Source: Iodobacter sp025352645
Lineage (GTDB): Bacteria; Pseudomonadota; Gammaproteobacteria; Burkholderiales; Chitinibacteraceae
Length of the DNA: 64,000 nt
Direction: 5' to 3'
Assembly: GCF_033446605.1 (NCBI RefSeq)
Contig: NZ_JAWQUO010000003.1
Span: 1-64,000, forward strand
Shown: one piece after another, positions 15,572 through 24,057 of the stretch
Numbering within the stretch: position 1 is the first letter of the stretch
How the letters are laid out: the number at the start of each line of letters is the position of its first letter
The notes under the pieces: model-generated
The model's input: the letters and a program-made list of their open reading frames with translations, nothing else
The model's database searches: none
What the model was told of the DNA's origin: nothing
Position numbers and translations under genes: made by a program

Positions 15572-17947
15572 ATGACAAGCCACGATATAGAAGCTAACGA
15601 TATAGAACCTAATGATGCAGATGAGCTCATTGCAGATAATGAACCGCGCCGCTTTATTGAAGCGCAGATCTCTGCAACTCCAGACGATGGCGAATCCGTA
15701 CAGCTAGGGCTTTACGCCGAGAAAAGCTACCTTGAATATGCAATGAGCGTGATTAAAAGCCGCGCCTTGCCACAGGTAGAAGACGGGCAAAAACCAGTAC
15801 AACGCCGCATTCTCTTCACCATGCACGGCCTTGGTTTAGTCGCCAATGCTAAGCCGATTAAATCGGCGCGTATCGTGGGTGATGTGATGGGTAAATACCA
15901 TCCACATGGCGATCAATCGGCTTATGACGCACTGGTGCGTATTGCTCAAGATTTTTCACTGCGCTATCCACTGATTGATGGCCAAGGTAACTTTGGTAGC
16001 CGCGATGGGGATGGCGCAGCGGCTATGCGTTATACCGAAGCGCGTTTAACCCCGATTGCTGAATTACTATTGAGTGAGCTAGATAAAGGCACCACCGATT
16101 TCATCCCCAATTACGATGGCGCTTTCCAAGAGCCAGCGCTATTGCCTGCACGCTTACCTATGCTGCTGCTTAATGGCGCATCGGGGATTGCCGTGGGGAT
16201 GGCGACTGAAATTCCAGCACACAACTTAGGCGAAGTTGCCGACGCGGCTATTGCACTGATTAAAAAGCCAACGCTTTCAACCAGTGATTTACTGACCTAT
16301 ATCCAAGGCCCAGATCTACCTGGTGGCGGGCAAATTATTTCGCCACGCAAAGACATCGTAACGGCTTATGAAAATGGCCGAGGCAGCTTAAAAGTGCGCG
16401 CCCGCTGGACTAAAGAAGATCTAGCGCGCGGCCAGTGGCAAATCGTCATTAATGAATTGCCGCACGGCACTTCCACGCAAAAAGTGCTGGAAGAGATCGA
16501 AGATTTAAGTAATCCAAAAATCAAAAAAGGTAAGAAAGCCCTTACCCAAGAGCAGATCCAAACCAAGCAACTGATCCTCTCGCTAATAGACCGAGTAAGA
16601 GATGAATCTGGCAAGGAAAACGCCGTTCGCTTAGTGATTGAGCCAAAATCATCACGGCAAAACCCAGACGATATGATGAAGCTGCTACTGGCGCACACCG
16701 CGCTAGAAAGTGGCTTATCCATCAATATGGTGACGATAGGCCTTGATGGCCGCCCAGGGCAAAAATCGTTGCAGCAGGTGATTTCCGAGTGGGTTGCTTT
16801 TCGCTTTACCACCGTTACCCGCCGCACCGAGCACCGCCTTGGCCAAGTGAATGATCGCATGCATATTTTGGAAGGGCGTTTAATTGTCTTTCTAAATATC
16901 GACGAAGTCATCCGCATTATTCGTCATAGCGACGAGCCTAAAGCGGCCTTGATCGAAGCCTTTAATTTAAGCGATCGACAAGCCGAAGATATTTTAGAGA
17001 TTCGCTTACGTCAGCTTGCCCGCTTAGAAGGCATTAAGCTTGAGCAAGAACTGGCTGATTTGGCAAAAGAAAAAGCTGAGCTAGAGCATCTTTTAGCCTC
17101 GCCTGACGTCATGCAAAAACTCATTATTAAAGAGATTGAAGCCGACAAAAAGAAATTTGCCGATCCACGCCGCACCTTGATTGTGGAAGCCGAACGCGCC
17201 TCATTGGAAGTCACCGTTGTGGACGAACCAATGACCATTATCTTGTCGGAAAAAGGCTGGATGCGCGCCCGCCAAGGCCATGTACTTGATCTGCAAAACT
17301 TAAGCTTTAAAGATGGCGATACCCTGCTGGCCTTTATTGAATGTCGTTCAGTCGATTCAATTGCCATGTTTGGCTCAGACGGCCGCGTCTATACCATTCA
17401 GGCATCGGTGATTCCTGGCGGCAGAGGCGATGGTGTGCCCGTGACAACGCTCGTCGATTTGGCCGCCAAAACTCAAATCGTCCAGCTACTCACCGCCAAA
17501 CCACAGGATCATTTAGTCATTGCAAACTCTAGCGGCTATGGCTTCTACTGCCTGTTTGAAAACTTAATGAGCCGCCAAAAAGCCGGTAAAAGCTTCTTAA
17601 GTATTGAAGAAGGCGAGACACTGCTGAAGGTATCCACCTTTGTTCCACGTGAAACATCGCAAGTAGCTTGCCTATCTAAAGGCGGTAAATTGCATATCTT
17701 TACCTTGGCCGAATTTAAGCAGCTGGCAGGGGGAGGGCGTGGTGTCATTACCATGGCACTGGATGATAAAGACAGCCTTTCGGCCATTACCGTTTGCGAT
17801 GGAGAGAAACTCACCATCAATGGCACGGGCCGCGCAGGCAAGGCCACTGAATGGATACTTAACGTGAATGAAATGGCCCCTTATCAAGGCAAACGTGCAC
17901 GCAAAGGCAAGCCTATTAGCTCTGCTTTGAAGTTTCCAGGCTTTTAA
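15572..17947 (+). CDS. parC: DNA topoisomerase IV subunit A
   Basis: ParC cuts and rejoins DNA to decatenate daughter chromosomes. The breakage-reunion domain shows KSARIVGDVMGKYHPHGDQS and AAMRYTEARLTPIAE (active tyrosine), with the C-terminal beta-pinwheel after about residue 490. I chose ATG at 15572 (791 residues). A TTG at 15497 or GTG at 15521 would extend it through parS site 1; none of these starts has a clear ribosome site. At the quinolone positions, E. coli Ser80 is Gln and Glu84 is Asp. Another parS lies within the coding sequence at 17641. Confidence 0.95.
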   Translation: MTSHDIEANDIEPNDADELIADNEPRRFIEAQISATPDDGESVQLGLYAEKSYLEYAMSVIKSRALPQVEDGQKPVQRRILFTMHGLGLVANAKPIKSARIVGDVMGKYHPHGDQSAYDALVRIAQDFSLRYPLIDGQGNFGSRDGDGAAAMRYTEARLTPIAELLLSELDKGTTDFIPNYDGAFQEPALLPARLPMLLLNGASGIAVGMATEIPAHNLGEVADAAIALIKKPTLSTSDLLTYIQGPDLPGGGQIISPRKDIVTAYENGRGSLKVRARWTKEDLARGQWQIVINELPHGTSTQKVLEEIEDLSNPKIKKGKKALTQEQIQTKQLILSLIDRVRDESGKENAVRLVIEPKSSRQNPDDMMKLLLAHTALESGLSINMVTIGLDGRPGQKSLQQVISEWVAFRFTTVTRRTEHRLGQVNDRMHILEGRLIVFLNIDEVIRIIRHSDEPKAALIEAFNLSDRQAEDILEIRLRQLARLEGIKLEQELADLAKEKAELEHLLASPDVMQKLIIKEIEADKKKFADPRRTLIVEAERASLEVTVVDEPMTIILSEKGWMRARQGHVLDLQNLSFKDGDTLLAFIECRSVDSIAMFGSDGRVYTIQASVIPGGRGDGVPVTTLVDLAAKTQIVQLLTAKPQDHLVIANSSGYGFYCLFENLMSRQKAGKSFLSIEEGETLLKVSTFVPRETSQVACLSKGGKLHIFTLAEFKQLAGGGRGVITMALDDKDSLSAITVCDGEKLTINGTGRAGKATEWILNVNEMAPYQGKRARKGKPISSALKFPGF
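17641..17656. promoter_or_regulatory. parS site 2, inside the parC coding sequence
   Basis: TGTTCCACGTGAAACA matches the parS consensus at 15 of 16 positions. It is read in the parC frame as Val-Pro-Arg-Glu-Thr. Essential coding DNA and a centromere site therefore share the same bases. Confidence 0.9.
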
Positions 17948-17948
17948 T

Positions 17949-18485
17949 ATGTCGATAGTGATGTCAGAAGCCATTGTAGCGGCGTGGGCAGATTTAGGAA
18001 TTCCTCTGGATTTGCTTAACCGTCGCCCTCTACAATTTTTTGAAGAGGCTAGCGAGCTGGTTAATGTTGCAATCGCAGCGGATGGGCGAGTTTGGCAGCT
18101 TATCCCTGAGGCTGCCGCTGGCTGGCTGGCTATGCAAGCTGCAGCTAAAACAGCAGGGGTTGATATCCAAATCACCTCTGCCTATCGGGCATCATTGCGG
18201 CAATGTGAGTTAATTCAAAGAAAGCTATCAGCGGGGCAAGATATCGAGCAGATTTTACAAGTGCTTGCCCCACCTGGCTGCAGCGAGCACCACACCGGCC
18301 GTGCCATCGATATCTATCAACCTGGTGGCCCCGTTGTAGAAGAAGCTTTTGAAAATACCAGCGCATTTAGCTGGTTAAGCCTGAATGCGAGTCGTTTTGG
18401 CTTTACGCTCTCTTTCCCGCGTGGCAATCAATATGGCTATCTTTACGAACCTTGGCATTGGTGCTGGCACGAAAAAGTTCTGTAG
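17949..18485 (+). CDS. M15-family D-alanyl-D-alanine carboxypeptidase (VanY-like)
   Basis: The 178-residue protein has the zinc peptidase motif SEHHTGRAIDIY with His114 and Asp121, and YEPWHW with His170, the three zinc ligands of the M15B family. It trims D-Ala from peptidoglycan stem peptides or recycles them. No signal peptide is seen, so export is uncertain. It starts one base after the parC stop, suggesting co-transcription; a second ATG four codons in is also possible. Confidence 0.88.
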   Translation: MSIVMSEAIVAAWADLGIPLDLLNRRPLQFFEEASELVNVAIAADGRVWQLIPEAAAGWLAMQAAAKTAGVDIQITSAYRASLRQCELIQRKLSAGQDIEQILQVLAPPGCSEHHTGRAIDIYQPGGPVVEEAFENTSAFSWLSLNASRFGFTLSFPRGNQYGYLYEPWHWCWHEKVL

Positions 18486-18562
18486 GCACAAAGATCAATG
18501 AGAACACAGAGCACACAACCTTTGTTTTTTTCTCTATGTGCTCTGTGTCTACAGAACTTTTT
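18472..18562. terminator. Long hairpin between convergent genes (CCACGGAG repeat relative, copy C)
   Basis: Perfect 14-bp outer arms AAAAAGTTCTGTAG (18472-18485) and CTACAGAACTTTTT (18549-18562) enclose inner arms AGAACACAGAGCACA and TATGTGCTCTGTGTCT. The outer arm includes the stop codon of the M15 gene. The element should terminate transcription from both sides. The inner arms resemble the CCACGGAG/CACAGAG family. Confidence 0.7.
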
Positions 18563-18577
18563 AAATTTAATACCTAT

Positions 18578-19540
18578 TTATTTCACCACCGTCGTTACCA
18601 GCTTCAGCAGCTCAGGCAATATCTCAGGTAAACGATCTTGAATGCTGCGCCCAGGCAGCAGCGGTAAACATAAATCGTAACGACCATCGTAGTAACACTC
18701 TACTCGTGGCCGCTGCGGGTCCAGCATCCAGCCTGAAAATGGCAACCAAACCAACATTAAATCGCGCCAGCGCGGCCCAATATCAGCACGCTCACCAAGG
18801 TGGCTAAATACCGCCCAACGGCCAGCAGGACGCTGATACTCACCAAGATGCCTGGGTAGTTTAAAAGCTTTAGGAATCGTGACTGCAGCATCGTAGCGGC
18901 GGCGGCCTGCAGGTGTGGTGGCTGGATCACTCCAAACCAAGCCATACCAACGCTCTGCAATCAGGCCAGCAAGGCGGCATTGATCTTGAAAATTAGCCAA
19001 CAACGCTTCTAAATGCACACCATAATCGCCCACCTCTCGCTGATAAGCCATTCGTTCTGCAGGCCAATCGGCAAGGGTGATGCAGGACTCCACTTCATCC
19101 CAACTCCACACCCTATCGATTTTGCTACCCACAATAGAAGGGCCAGGGCGATAAGACATTTCGCCTAAATTATTCGCCATCCAACCAATTGCCACGGCGC
19201 GGCCAGCGCGTAAATCGCTGGGCGTAAAGCCAAAGCTACGGCTAAAAGCGCGGCTAAATGTAGCTGGGGAAGAAAAACCAACTAAATCGGCCACTTGCCC
19301 AATTGGCAAATGAGGTGACCATTGCAACAGAGATGCCGCCACCTCCAAGCGTAATTGCCATAAAAAGGCCTGCGGGCTATCACCATATTCGCTTTGAAAA
19401 CGATGTGCTAAATGCCAGGGCGAGTAATGCGTTACATCCGCTAAATCTGCTAATTGCAAAGGCGCAGCTAAGCCGCGCACCATACGATCAATGGCTTTTT
19501 CTAAACGCAGGCATGGCGGTTGTTTTGTTTCTTTCATCAT
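18578..19540 (-). CDS. AraC-family regulator with GyrI-like effector domain
   Basis: The 320-residue protein has two AraC helix-turn-helix motifs in its first ~115 residues (LADVTHYSPWHLAHRFQSEY, then GFSSPATFSRAFSRSFGFTP) and a GyrI/Rob-like ligand domain at about 150-310. This order, with the DNA-binding part first, resembles Rob. It likely senses a small hydrophobic or cationic compound. Its target is not evident; a parS site lies just upstream of its start. Confidence 0.88.
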   Translation of the reverse strand: MMKETKQPPCLRLEKAIDRMVRGLAAPLQLADLADVTHYSPWHLAHRFQSEYGDSPQAFLWQLRLEVAASLLQWSPHLPIGQVADLVGFSSPATFSRAFSRSFGFTPSDLRAGRAVAIGWMANNLGEMSYRPGPSIVGSKIDRVWSWDEVESCITLADWPAERMAYQREVGDYGVHLEALLANFQDQCRLAGLIAERWYGLVWSDPATTPAGRRRYDAAVTIPKAFKLPRHLGEYQRPAGRWAVFSHLGERADIGPRWRDLMLVWLPFSGWMLDPQRPRVECYYDGRYDLCLPLLPGRSIQDRLPEILPELLKLVTTVVK

Positions 19541-19552
19541 CTCTTAGTAAGC

Positions 19553-19568
19553 TGTTTCACGTGGAACA
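19553..19568. promoter_or_regulatory. parS site 3
   Basis: TGTTTCACGTGGAACA matches parS at 15 of 16 positions. It lies in the short gap between the AraC gene start and the thiD stop, about 5 kb from the candidate origin. Confidence 0.9.
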
Positions 19569-19577
19569 ATTAAGCCT

Positions 19578-20432
19578 TTATCCAGCAGAATGATCTTTAG
19601 CCTCGTCAACCGTGCCTTGTTCTTCTACAGGGCGCGCCCAAAAGAATCGATCTGGAATCTGCGGCCCCATGCCTGGTCGGTAAGCCGCTTGCAGCGTTTG
19701 CCAAGTGTAATCTTGGCCTTCTTTAACGGCTTCAATAAACTCGGCACCATTGGCTAAGGCTCCTGCAATCGCAGAAGCCAGCGTGTTGCCAGAGCCATGA
19801 TAGCTCCCTACTAAGCGATCCCATGTATCAACACTAGAGCGGCCCATATCGCTATATAGGGTGTTAATTACTTTAGGGGTGTTTTCATGCGTGCCGGTAA
19901 TCAACACATATTCACAACCCCAGTCTAAAATTCGACTAGCAGCGATATCTAGCGTTAAATCAACTTGCTCATCAGGATCGTCAGAAGCTAAGTGCCGCGC
20001 TTCAATACTATTGAGTATCAGTAGCGTAGTGTGCGGCAATAGCAGCTCTCGCAGCATGGCAAGTAACTCTTCGCTAGCTAAGTGATCATCAGGCTTAGAG
20101 AAAAAAACTGGGTCTAATACCAGTGGGATTTCAGGGTAATCTGAGGCAATTTCAGCAATAACAGTTAGGGTTTCAATGCTAGCAATTAAGCCCACTTTAA
20201 TGGCATCTACCTTCATGTCTTCAAGAATGCAGCGTGCTTGATCTTCAACCCATTCACTATCAATAGGTAAAACATCTTGTTCACCTGCGCTATCTTGTAT
20301 AACGATGCCGGTGATAACAGGCGTCACATGGCAACCGAGTGACGACAAAGCAAGCATATCTGCAGCAAGTCCCGCGCCGCCGCTAGGGTCATTGCCGGCA
20401 AATACAAGCACAATAGGAGGGCTGGCAGTCAT
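19578..20432 (-). CDS. thiD: Hydroxymethylpyrimidine/phosphomethylpyrimidine kinase
   Basis: ThiD phosphorylates the pyrimidine half of thiamine twice. The motif FAGNDPSGGAGLAADM near the N-terminus is the ribokinase-type substrate site, and GSGNTLASAIAGALANG near residue 215 is the catalytic anion hole. I chose ATG at 20432 (284 residues); GTG at 20444 would add four residues. It is divergent from rubredoxin. No other thiamine genes and no TPP riboswitch are seen nearby. Confidence 0.92.
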   Translation of the reverse strand: MTASPPIVLVFAGNDPSGGAGLAADMLALSSLGCHVTPVITGIVIQDSAGEQDVLPIDSEWVEDQARCILEDMKVDAIKVGLIASIETLTVIAEIASDYPEIPLVLDPVFFSKPDDHLASEELLAMLRELLLPHTTLLILNSIEARHLASDDPDEQVDLTLDIAASRILDWGCEYVLITGTHENTPKVINTLYSDMGRSSVDTWDRLVGSYHGSGNTLASAIAGALANGAEFIEAVKEGQDYTWQTLQAAYRPGMGPQIPDRFFWARPVEEQGTVDEAKDHSAG

Positions 20433-20490
20433 GAGGGTATTCACTGAATCAGGTAAAATTAAATTTTAACTTACTTAATAGGTAAATCGA

Positions 20491-20655
20491 ATGAAAAAAT
20501 ACATGTGTCTCATTTGTGGCTTTATTTACGATCAAGCTGAAGGCCTGCCTAATGATGGGATTGCTGCTGGAACCTCTTGGGAAGATGTTCCTCCAAACTG
20601 GACCTGCCCAGATTGCGGAGCTAGAAAAGATGATTTTGAGATGATAGAAGTCTAA
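20491..20655 (+). CDS. rubA: Rubredoxin
   Basis: This 54-residue protein has the two iron-binding pairs CLIC and CPDC and the conserved WEDVPPNWTCPDCG segment. It is a small one-electron carrier with a single Fe(Cys)4 centre in the cytoplasm. AATAGG precedes the start. The next gene, an M48 lipoprotein, follows after three bases. Confidence 0.96.
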   Translation: MKKYMCLICGFIYDQAEGLPNDGIAAGTSWEDVPPNWTCPDCGARKDDFEMIEV

Positions 20656-20664
20656 AGGATGGCT

Positions 20665-21501
20665 ATGAAAAAGCTGATTAGCGTTACTGTTCTTTCAGCA
20701 CTATTGCTAGGCTGTCAGCAAGTAAGTACGACGGATAGCGGTGTTACCAATATCAACCGTAAACAAAGTATGAGCATGCTTTTGTCTGAGCAAGAAGTAG
20801 ACAAAATGGCACTGCAGTCCTACCAAGAAACCTTGAGTAAGGCGCAATCCAAAGGCGTGCTAAATAGCAATAAGCAAATGACGGCTAGGGTACGCGGCAT
20901 TGCCAATCGCATTATTCCTCAAGCCAGCGTTTTTCGTGGTGATGCAAGTAAATGGGATTGGGAAGTTAATGTTGAAACCAGCCCAGAGCTCAATGCCTAT
21001 TGCATGGCAGGTGGCAAAATTATGTTTTACTCCGGCATTATCGAAAAACTAAAGTTAACTGATGATGAAATTGCCCAAATTATGGGCCATGAAATCAGCC
21101 ACGCTTTAAGAGAGCATAGCCGTGAGCGTATGAGTAGCGCCTATAACAAGCAATTAGCCATGCAAGGTTTATCCATTCTTACCGGTGGTAAATACGATGG
21201 CTATATGGGCATGGCCGATCAACTGGTGCAAGTAGGCTATTTCTTACCTAATAGCCGCGAGCATGAATCAGAGGCCGATACCATGGGTCTAGAGCTGGCC
21301 GCCAGAGCAGGTTATAAACCAGAGGCAGCAGTAAGCTTATGGCAAAAAATGGCCGCCGCCAGCCAAGGCCAACCGGCTGAATTTTTATCAACTCACCCAT
21401 CAAACCAAACTCGAATTCAAGACTTACAAGCTAAAATTCCGACGGTACAAGGTTTGTATGAAGTTGCTTTGCGTAAATACCCCGCTAAAAAGGCAAATTA
21501 A
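20665..21501 (+). CDS. M48-family metalloprotease, lipoprotein
   Basis: The N-terminus is a lipoprotein signal with lipobox LLLGC (Cys17), so the mature protein is lipid-anchored in the periplasm. The zinc motif HEISH is at residues 142-146, and Glu203 in SEADTMG is the third ligand. Relatives such as LoiP and BepA act in envelope quality control. I chose ATG at 20665 because AAAGGA is five bases upstream; an ATG at 20659 overlaps that site. Its stop overlaps the hemJ start. Confidence 0.9.
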   Translation: MKKLISVTVLSALLLGCQQVSTTDSGVTNINRKQSMSMLLSEQEVDKMALQSYQETLSKAQSKGVLNSNKQMTARVRGIANRIIPQASVFRGDASKWDWEVNVETSPELNAYCMAGGKIMFYSGIIEKLKLTDDEIAQIMGHEISHALREHSRERMSSAYNKQLAMQGLSILTGGKYDGYMGMADQLVQVGYFLPNSREHESEADTMGLELAARAGYKPEAAVSLWQKMAAASQGQPAEFLSTHPSNQTRIQDLQAKIPTVQGLYEVALRKYPAKKAN

Positions 21502-21923
21502 TGCTCTGGATAAAAGCATTGCACATTATTTTTATTACCAGTTGGTTTGCAGGTTTATTTTATTTGCCAAGGTTATTTGTAAATCATGCCATGAGCACAG
21601 ACCCAGCAACGATAGAGCGTTTAAAACTCATGGAGCATAAATTAATCCGCTTTATGACACCCTTAGGTATTTTGGCGCTGGTATTTGGTATTTGGCTCTG
21701 GTCTTACTTTGATTTTTATATGGGTCCAGGCTGGCGCTGGATGCATGTAAAGCTCACTTTAGTCGCCGTTTTAATCGCTTATCACGCGTTGTGTTGGAAG
21801 ATTTGCCAAGATTTTGCACGCGACTGCAATACACGCAGCCATCGCTGGTATCGTTTTTTTAACGAAATCCCCGTACTTGTTTTAGCCGCTTGTGTGATTT
21901 TGGTGGTGGTTAAGCCGTTTTAA
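21501..21923 (+). CDS. hemJ: Protoporphyrinogen IX oxidase HemJ
   Basis: The 140-residue protein has four membrane segments and begins WIKALHIIFITSWFAGLFYL, the HemJ (UPF0093) signature with the conserved His in the first helix. HemJ oxidises protoporphyrinogen IX in heme synthesis. The start overlaps the previous stop (TAATG). hemL, also in tetrapyrrole synthesis, lies about 700 bp downstream. Confidence 0.9.
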   Translation: MLWIKALHIIFITSWFAGLFYLPRLFVNHAMSTDPATIERLKLMEHKLIRFMTPLGILALVFGIWLWSYFDFYMGPGWRWMHVKLTLVAVLIAYHALCWKICQDFARDCNTRSHRWYRFFNEIPVLVLAACVILVVVKPF

Positions 21924-21938
21924 TCCTTAGGAACTAAT

Positions 21939-22400
21939 ATGGGCATTGAGATTGAACGTAAATTTCTATTAAGCAACGATGCTTGGCGCAGTGCAGCGCA
22001 ACAATCTAGTCGAATTGCTCAGGGTTATTTATCTAGTGATCCAAATCGAATCGTGCGGGTTCGCTTAAAAGGTGAGCAGGGATTTATCACCATAAAAGGC
22101 AAAACAGAGGGTATTGAGCGCTTAGAATTTGAGTATGAAATTCCTAAACAAGACGCAATAGAGCTACTGAAGCTTTGCCCAATTTTACTCGATAAAACCA
22201 GATATTTAGTAGAATTTGCAGGGTATACTTGGGAGATAGACGAATTTCATGGCATAAATGCACCACTGATTATTGCTGAATTAGAGCTAACAAGTAGCGA
22301 TGAGTATTTTGATAAACCTGAATGGTTAGGGGAAGAAGTTTCGGATGATCCACGCTATTTTAATAGCTATCTTTCTGAGCATGCTTATACAACTTGGTGA
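21939..22400 (+). CDS. CYTH-domain protein (triphosphate tunnel family)
   Basis: The 153-residue protein begins GIEIERKFLL, the ExExK motif of CYTH enzymes, and continues with alternating charged strands expected for the tunnel fold. Family members hydrolyse inorganic triphosphate or similar substrates. It has no CHAD domain, unlike E. coli YgiF. The gene follows hemJ by 15 bp. Confidence 0.9.
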   Translation: MGIEIERKFLLSNDAWRSAAQQSSRIAQGYLSSDPNRIVRVRLKGEQGFITIKGKTEGIERLEFEYEIPKQDAIELLKLCPILLDKTRYLVEFAGYTWEIDEFHGINAPLIIAELELTSSDEYFDKPEWLGEEVSDDPRYFNSYLSEHAYTTW

Positions 22401-22470
22401 TATTAAACAGCTGCAATTCAATAGCCATATAGTTGTAGCTTGATACTGAGTGAAACGAAGCCCAACAAAA

Positions 22471-22503
22471 AATAAGCACCTTTACAGAGGTGCTTATTTT
22501 TTT
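22471..22503 (+). terminator. Rho-independent terminator after the CYTH gene
   Basis: The stem AATAAGCACCT / AGGTGCTTATT has 11 perfect pairs around loop TTACAG and is followed by a T-run. It ends the rubredoxin-M48-hemJ-CYTH group. Confidence 0.9.
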
Positions 22504-22611
22504 GTACCCAATATTTAAATAGAGCCAAGTTGCCCATGTAGTAACAAATATAAAACTACGTTGCTAGAAAAACCAAACAACATGTAATCGCTAAACAATG
22601 CTCTAGCAGAT

Positions 22612-22625
22612 TGATAGCGCTATCA
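22612..22625. promoter_or_regulatory. Perfect LacI-type palindrome upstream of hemL
   Basis: TGATAGCGCTATCA is a perfect 14-bp palindrome with the central CG typical of LacI/GalR-family operators, 27 bp before the hemL start. It could be an operator, though no LacI-type gene is in the window. Confidence 0.4.
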
Positions 22626-22652
22626 TATTGTTTTTCTATTTTGGATCTCGAC

Positions 22653-23930
22653 ATGAATCAAAACCAACAATTGTTTGCTGCCGCACAAAAGCATATTCCT
22701 GGTGGTGTTAATTCCCCAGTGCGGGCTTTTGGTTCTGTTGGTGGCACACCACCCTTTATTAAAAAAGGTGAGGGCGCTTATATTTGGGATGCCGATGATC
22801 AACGTTATATTGATTATGTTGGCTCTTGGGGGCCCTTAATCTTAGGCCATGCTCATCCTGATGTTGTTGCAGCGGTGATTTCTACCGCTAAAAATGGCAT
22901 GAGTTTTGGCGCGCCAACGGCTTTAGAAGTGGAATTAGCGGATTTAATCTGTGAAATGCTACCGTCTATCGAACAAGTGCGCTTAGTTTCTAGCGGTACA
23001 GAAGCCACAATGAGTGCAATTCGCCTTGCACGTGGCTTTACAGGGCGCGATAAATTGGTGAAATTTGAAGGTTGTTACCATGGCCATGCAGATAGCTTAT
23101 TAGTAAAAGCCGGTTCTGGGTTGTTAACTTTCGGCAATCCTTCATCAGCAGGTGTTCCAGCGTCAGTTGCCGCAGATACTTTAGTGCTACCTTATAACGA
23201 TGTGGCAGCTATAGAACAATTATTTGCGGAAATCGGTAATCAAATCGCTGCCATTATTGTAGAACCCATCGCTGGCAATATGAATATGGTACAAGCCAGC
23301 CCTGCTTTTGTTCAAGCGATGAGAAATTTAAGCACTAAATACGGCGCAGTACTGATTTACGATGAAGTTATGACTGGTTTTCGTGTTGATTTGCAATGTA
23401 CCCAAGGTTTACATGGCATCAAACCGGATTTAACTTGTTTAGGTAAAGTGGTTGGCGGTGGCATGCCGCTTGCGGCTTTTGGTGGTCGTAGCGACATTAT
23501 GGCGCAGCTGGCTCCTTTAGGGCCCGTCTATCAAGCAGGTACTCTTTCTGGAAATCCTGTTGCAGTTGCTGCAGGATTAGTTACTCTAAAGAAGATCCGA
23601 GAAGCTGGATTTTTTAATTATTTAACACAACAAACTAATAAATTAATTACAGGTTTAATTCAGGTTGCTAAAGAAACCAATACTGTTTTTAGCGCCCAAA
23701 GTGTGGGTGGGATGTTTGGTTTTTATTTTAGTGAGTCTATTCCAGAATCGTTTGCAGATGTAATGAATTCTGATCGTACTCGTTTCAATGCTTTTTTTCA
23801 TGGCATGTTAAATAAAGGAATATATTTAGCGCCATCTGCATTTGAAGCGGGTTTTGTTTCTGCAGCACATAGTGATGAAGATATATTAAATACACTTGCT
23901 GCTGCTAAAATTGTTTTTAATGAGTTATAA
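22653..23930 (+). CDS. hemL: Glutamate-1-semialdehyde 2,1-aminomutase
   Basis: HemL converts glutamate-1-semialdehyde to 5-aminolevulinate, using pyridoxal phosphate, at the start of heme and B12 synthesis. The protein has the opening HIPGGVNSPVRAF, the PLP pattern YDEVMTGFRV and the catalytic lysine in CLGKVVGGGMP. I chose ATG at 22653 (425 residues, normal); an upstream TTG would run through the palindrome. The 3' part of the gene is clearly more AT-rich than its 5' part. Confidence 0.96.
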   Translation: MNQNQQLFAAAQKHIPGGVNSPVRAFGSVGGTPPFIKKGEGAYIWDADDQRYIDYVGSWGPLILGHAHPDVVAAVISTAKNGMSFGAPTALEVELADLICEMLPSIEQVRLVSSGTEATMSAIRLARGFTGRDKLVKFEGCYHGHADSLLVKAGSGLLTFGNPSSAGVPASVAADTLVLPYNDVAAIEQLFAEIGNQIAAIIVEPIAGNMNMVQASPAFVQAMRNLSTKYGAVLIYDEVMTGFRVDLQCTQGLHGIKPDLTCLGKVVGGGMPLAAFGGRSDIMAQLAPLGPVYQAGTLSGNPVAVAAGLVTLKKIREAGFFNYLTQQTNKLITGLIQVAKETNTVFSAQSVGGMFGFYFSESIPESFADVMNSDRTRFNAFFHGMLNKGIYLAPSAFEAGFVSAAHSDEDILNTLAAAKIVFNEL

Positions 23931-23942
23931 ATAATAATTTTA

Positions 23943-23972
23943 AAAAAAACGACCTACGGGTCGTTTTTTTTT
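23943..23972 (+). terminator. Rho-independent terminator after hemL
   Basis: AAAACGACC-TACG-GGTCGTTTT with a long T-run directly after hemL forms a compact intrinsic terminator. Confidence 0.9.
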
Positions 23973-24057
23973 GCCATTAATTTGAGTGCTATTATTTTTT
24001 ATGTAGACGGTTTTAAATTAGTTAAAAATATATAACACATTGATTTTAAAGAATTAT

